This document shows positions 62,982-64,000 of a DNA stretch of 64,000 bases, in pieces. The first letter of the stretch is position 1. Every line of letters starts with the position of its first letter. The position numbers were made by a program, and so were the translations under genes. Under the pieces are notes generated by a model that searched no databases, was not told where the DNA came from, and saw nothing but the letters and a program-made list of their open reading frames with translations. The stretch lies in the NCBI RefSeq assembly GCF_018780385.1, contig NZ_JADMJO010000007.1, forward strand, positions 1 through 64,000, in the 5' to 3' direction. Source of the DNA: Hydrogenophaga sp. (GTDB lineage Bacteria; Pseudomonadota; Gammaproteobacteria; Burkholderiales; Burkholderiaceae_C).

Positions 62982-63347
62982 TCAGGGCTTGAGCGCCAAG
63001 ATCAGTTCGGCCAACGTACGAGCATCGGCCTCGCTGACGGTGGGCTGTGGCGGCATCATGTCTTCGCCCCACACACCACTGCCTCCTGCCCGGATCTTGG
63101 TAGCGAGCAACGCCACAGCACCGGCGTTACCGGCATAGCGGGCAGCCACTTCATTAAGGTTAGGTCCGTACTTGCGCTTGTCGATCAAGTGGCAGGCGCT
63201 GCAGTTGTTCCGCTGCAAAAGCGTCTGTAGCTGTGCGGTGTCGGCGTTTGCCTTGGGGCTCCAGAACACCGCAAAGCCACCCGCAAGCAATGCAAGCATG
63301 GCCCAGGGCAGTCGGCGCGTGATGGGGGAAGATGGCAAATGATTCAT
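62982..63347 (-). CDS. Small periplasmic c-type cytochrome
   Basis: A 121-residue protein with an N-terminal membrane anchor or signal peptide (ITRRLPWAMLALLAGGFAVFW, cleavage possible after KANA). The haem motif is CSACH near residue 53, and the axial Met is in GEDMMPPQPTVSEADA near 98. It is a class I cytochrome c of the c551/552 type. It lies just downstream of the PQQ-type dehydrogenase gene in the same direction, and is the likely electron acceptor of that enzyme. Start is the ATG at 63347 with a modest CAGG upstream. Confidence 0.9.
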   Translation of the reverse strand: MNHLPSSPITRRLPWAMLALLAGGFAVFWSPKANADTAQLQTLLQRNNCSACHLIDKRKYGPNLNEVAARYAGNAGAVALLATKIRAGGSGVWGEDMMPPQPTVSEADARTLAELILALKP

Positions 63348-63410
63348 AGTCAAACCTGCATGAAGTGACCAACGTTCAATCGGTGGTCGGGGTGGTGAAG
63401 CGGTGATCCA

Positions 63411-63439
63411 TAAAAAAAGCGCTGCCGAGCGGCAGCGCT
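63411..63439 (-). terminator. Intrinsic terminator
   Basis: On the minus strand AGCGCTGCC and GGCAGCGCT flank a four-base loop and are followed by seven T residues. It lies directly after the dehydrogenase gene (63457) and before the cytochrome gene, so it limits read-through between the two. Confidence 0.85.
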
Positions 63440-63456
63440 CCCAGCGCAGAACAGGC

Positions 63457-64000
63457 TCAGTTCGGCGTCACGCGATAAATCATGCCGCTGGCTTCATCGG
63501 CGACGTAAAGCGCGTTGTCCGGGCCCATTGACACGTGACGGAAGCGACCAGCGAATGTCGGCCAGGACAGTTCCTGGCGAGTGGCGGTGGAGCCGTCCTT
63601 GCTGATGTCAAGGATGTCGATGCGGTTGCCTGTCGGCGTGCCGTGGATGCCGATGCCGGCGTAGCCGACGGCCAGACGGCCTTCCCACTCCTTCCACTGC
63701 TTGCCCGTCAGGAACACACTGCCGCACATGCCCTGCGACAGGCCGTTGTTGTTCCAGGCCGGCTTCATGGCGTCGGGGTAGGCACGCACGTCGGTCATGG
63801 ACATGAACGCGCTGCGCTCGGCAGGCGGCATGGCGCCCATCTGGTTAGGCGAGTAGCCGCAGTAGTTGTCCGGGCAGGCGGGGCGTCCGTTGCGGTTGTC
63901 ACGCGGGTCCCAACCACCGTTGCCGCCGTTGACGAGCTTGGTGACCTCGTCGCTGTGCCAAGGGCCGTTCTCCGAAATGAACGGCTCGTTCGTGCCCGGA
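63457..64000 (-). CDS. PQQ-dependent sugar (sorbosone-type) dehydrogenase, C-terminal part
   Basis: About 181 residues running off the right edge. The frame reads GTNEPFISENGPWHSDEVTKLVNGGNGGWDPRDN, then PDNYCGYSPNQMGAMPPAE, and ends AGRFRHVSMGPDNALYVADEASGMIYRVTPN, the last propeller blade of soluble PQQ glucose/sorbosone-type dehydrogenases. The HSDEV... GWDPR segment contains residues typical of the ligand side of that beta-propeller. The N-terminus, with any signal peptide, lies outside the window. Neighbouring cytochrome c supports a periplasmic redox role; the substrate is unknown. Confidence 0.8.
   Translation of the reverse strand, partial: PGTNEPFISENGPWHSDEVTKLVNGGNGGWDPRDNRNGRPACPDNYCGYSPNQMGAMPPAERSAFMSMTDVRAYPDAMKPAWNNNGLSQGMCGSVFLTGKQWKEWEGRLAVGYAGIGIHGTPTGNRIDILDISKDGSTATRQELSWPTFAGRFRHVSMGPDNALYVADEASGMIYRVTPN

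Noticed and set aside
1-64000. CRISPR arrays, rRNA or tRNA genes
   Set aside because: No regular repeat-spacer pattern and no tRNA- or rRNA-like segment was found on reading through both strands; a tRNAscan or Infernal run would settle it.

Overview
The window is high-GC DNA from an environmental betaproteobacterium. Burkholderiales, probably Comamonadaceae, fits best. This rests on gene style only: Liv-type uptake operons beside CaiB/BaiF CoA-transferases, HpcH/HpaI lyases and LysR regulators, a group 1 truncated haemoglobin, and long multi-PAS sensor kinases. No rRNA or tRNA gene was found to confirm it.

Layout. 1-2.2 kb is debris: an IS3-type transposase fragment, a broken membrane protein gene and an open but suspicious cobO. 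2.2-6.5 kb holds a large SARP/AAA/TPR regulator diverging from a small protein and a truncated haemoglobin whose C-terminus is replaced. 6.3-8.9 kb (minus) is a decayed hydroxyquinol module: hydroxyquinol 1,2-dioxygenase with one internal stop, and maleylacetate reductase with frameshifts and a stop, cut off by a join to a frameshifted chemotaxis receptor fragment.

9.2-25.9 kb is an intact catabolic block. CoA-transferase and aldehyde dehydrogenase (minus) diverge from a plus-strand operon: periplasmic binding protein, LivH, LivM, LivG, LivF, a second LivH and LivM, a secreted YtkA-like protein, SDR, GST, SnoaL-like protein and GST. Then follow a CoA-ester lyase and LysR (minus), another SDR and an OYE-family reductase. 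This looks like import and CoA-dependent breakdown of an organic acid or aromatic compound; the substrate cannot be read from sequence.

25.9-31.6 kb is a second CoA-ester cluster (minus): MaoC-like hydratase, acyl-CoA dehydrogenase, CaiB gene with an internal deletion, MmgE/PrpD protein, lyase with a nonsense codon and an MFS tail, diverging from a truncated LysR gene. The gene set resembles C5-dicarboxylate (itaconate/citramalate type) CoA pathways, but it is partly dead.

31.6-44.9 kb is accessory DNA: an integrase fragment, a 24-bp perfect palindrome, three of four copies of an ~84-bp structured repeat, a translationally coupled module (unknown protein, degenerate tyrosine-recombinase-like protein, DnaB helicase) followed by a CoiA-like protein, several tiny membrane proteins, and remnants of DUF5983, HipA and DUF1064 genes. 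45.2-52.4 kb carries a winged-helix/hydrolase fusion, a secreted cupin, a flavin-dependent oxygenase or dehydrogenase, two esterase-type hydrolases and a PucR-type regulator.

52.8-62.7 kb is a signalling block of four histidine-kinase proteins, one of which seems to have lost its ATP site. The window ends in a small cytochrome c and the C-terminal part of a PQQ-type sugar dehydrogenase (minus).
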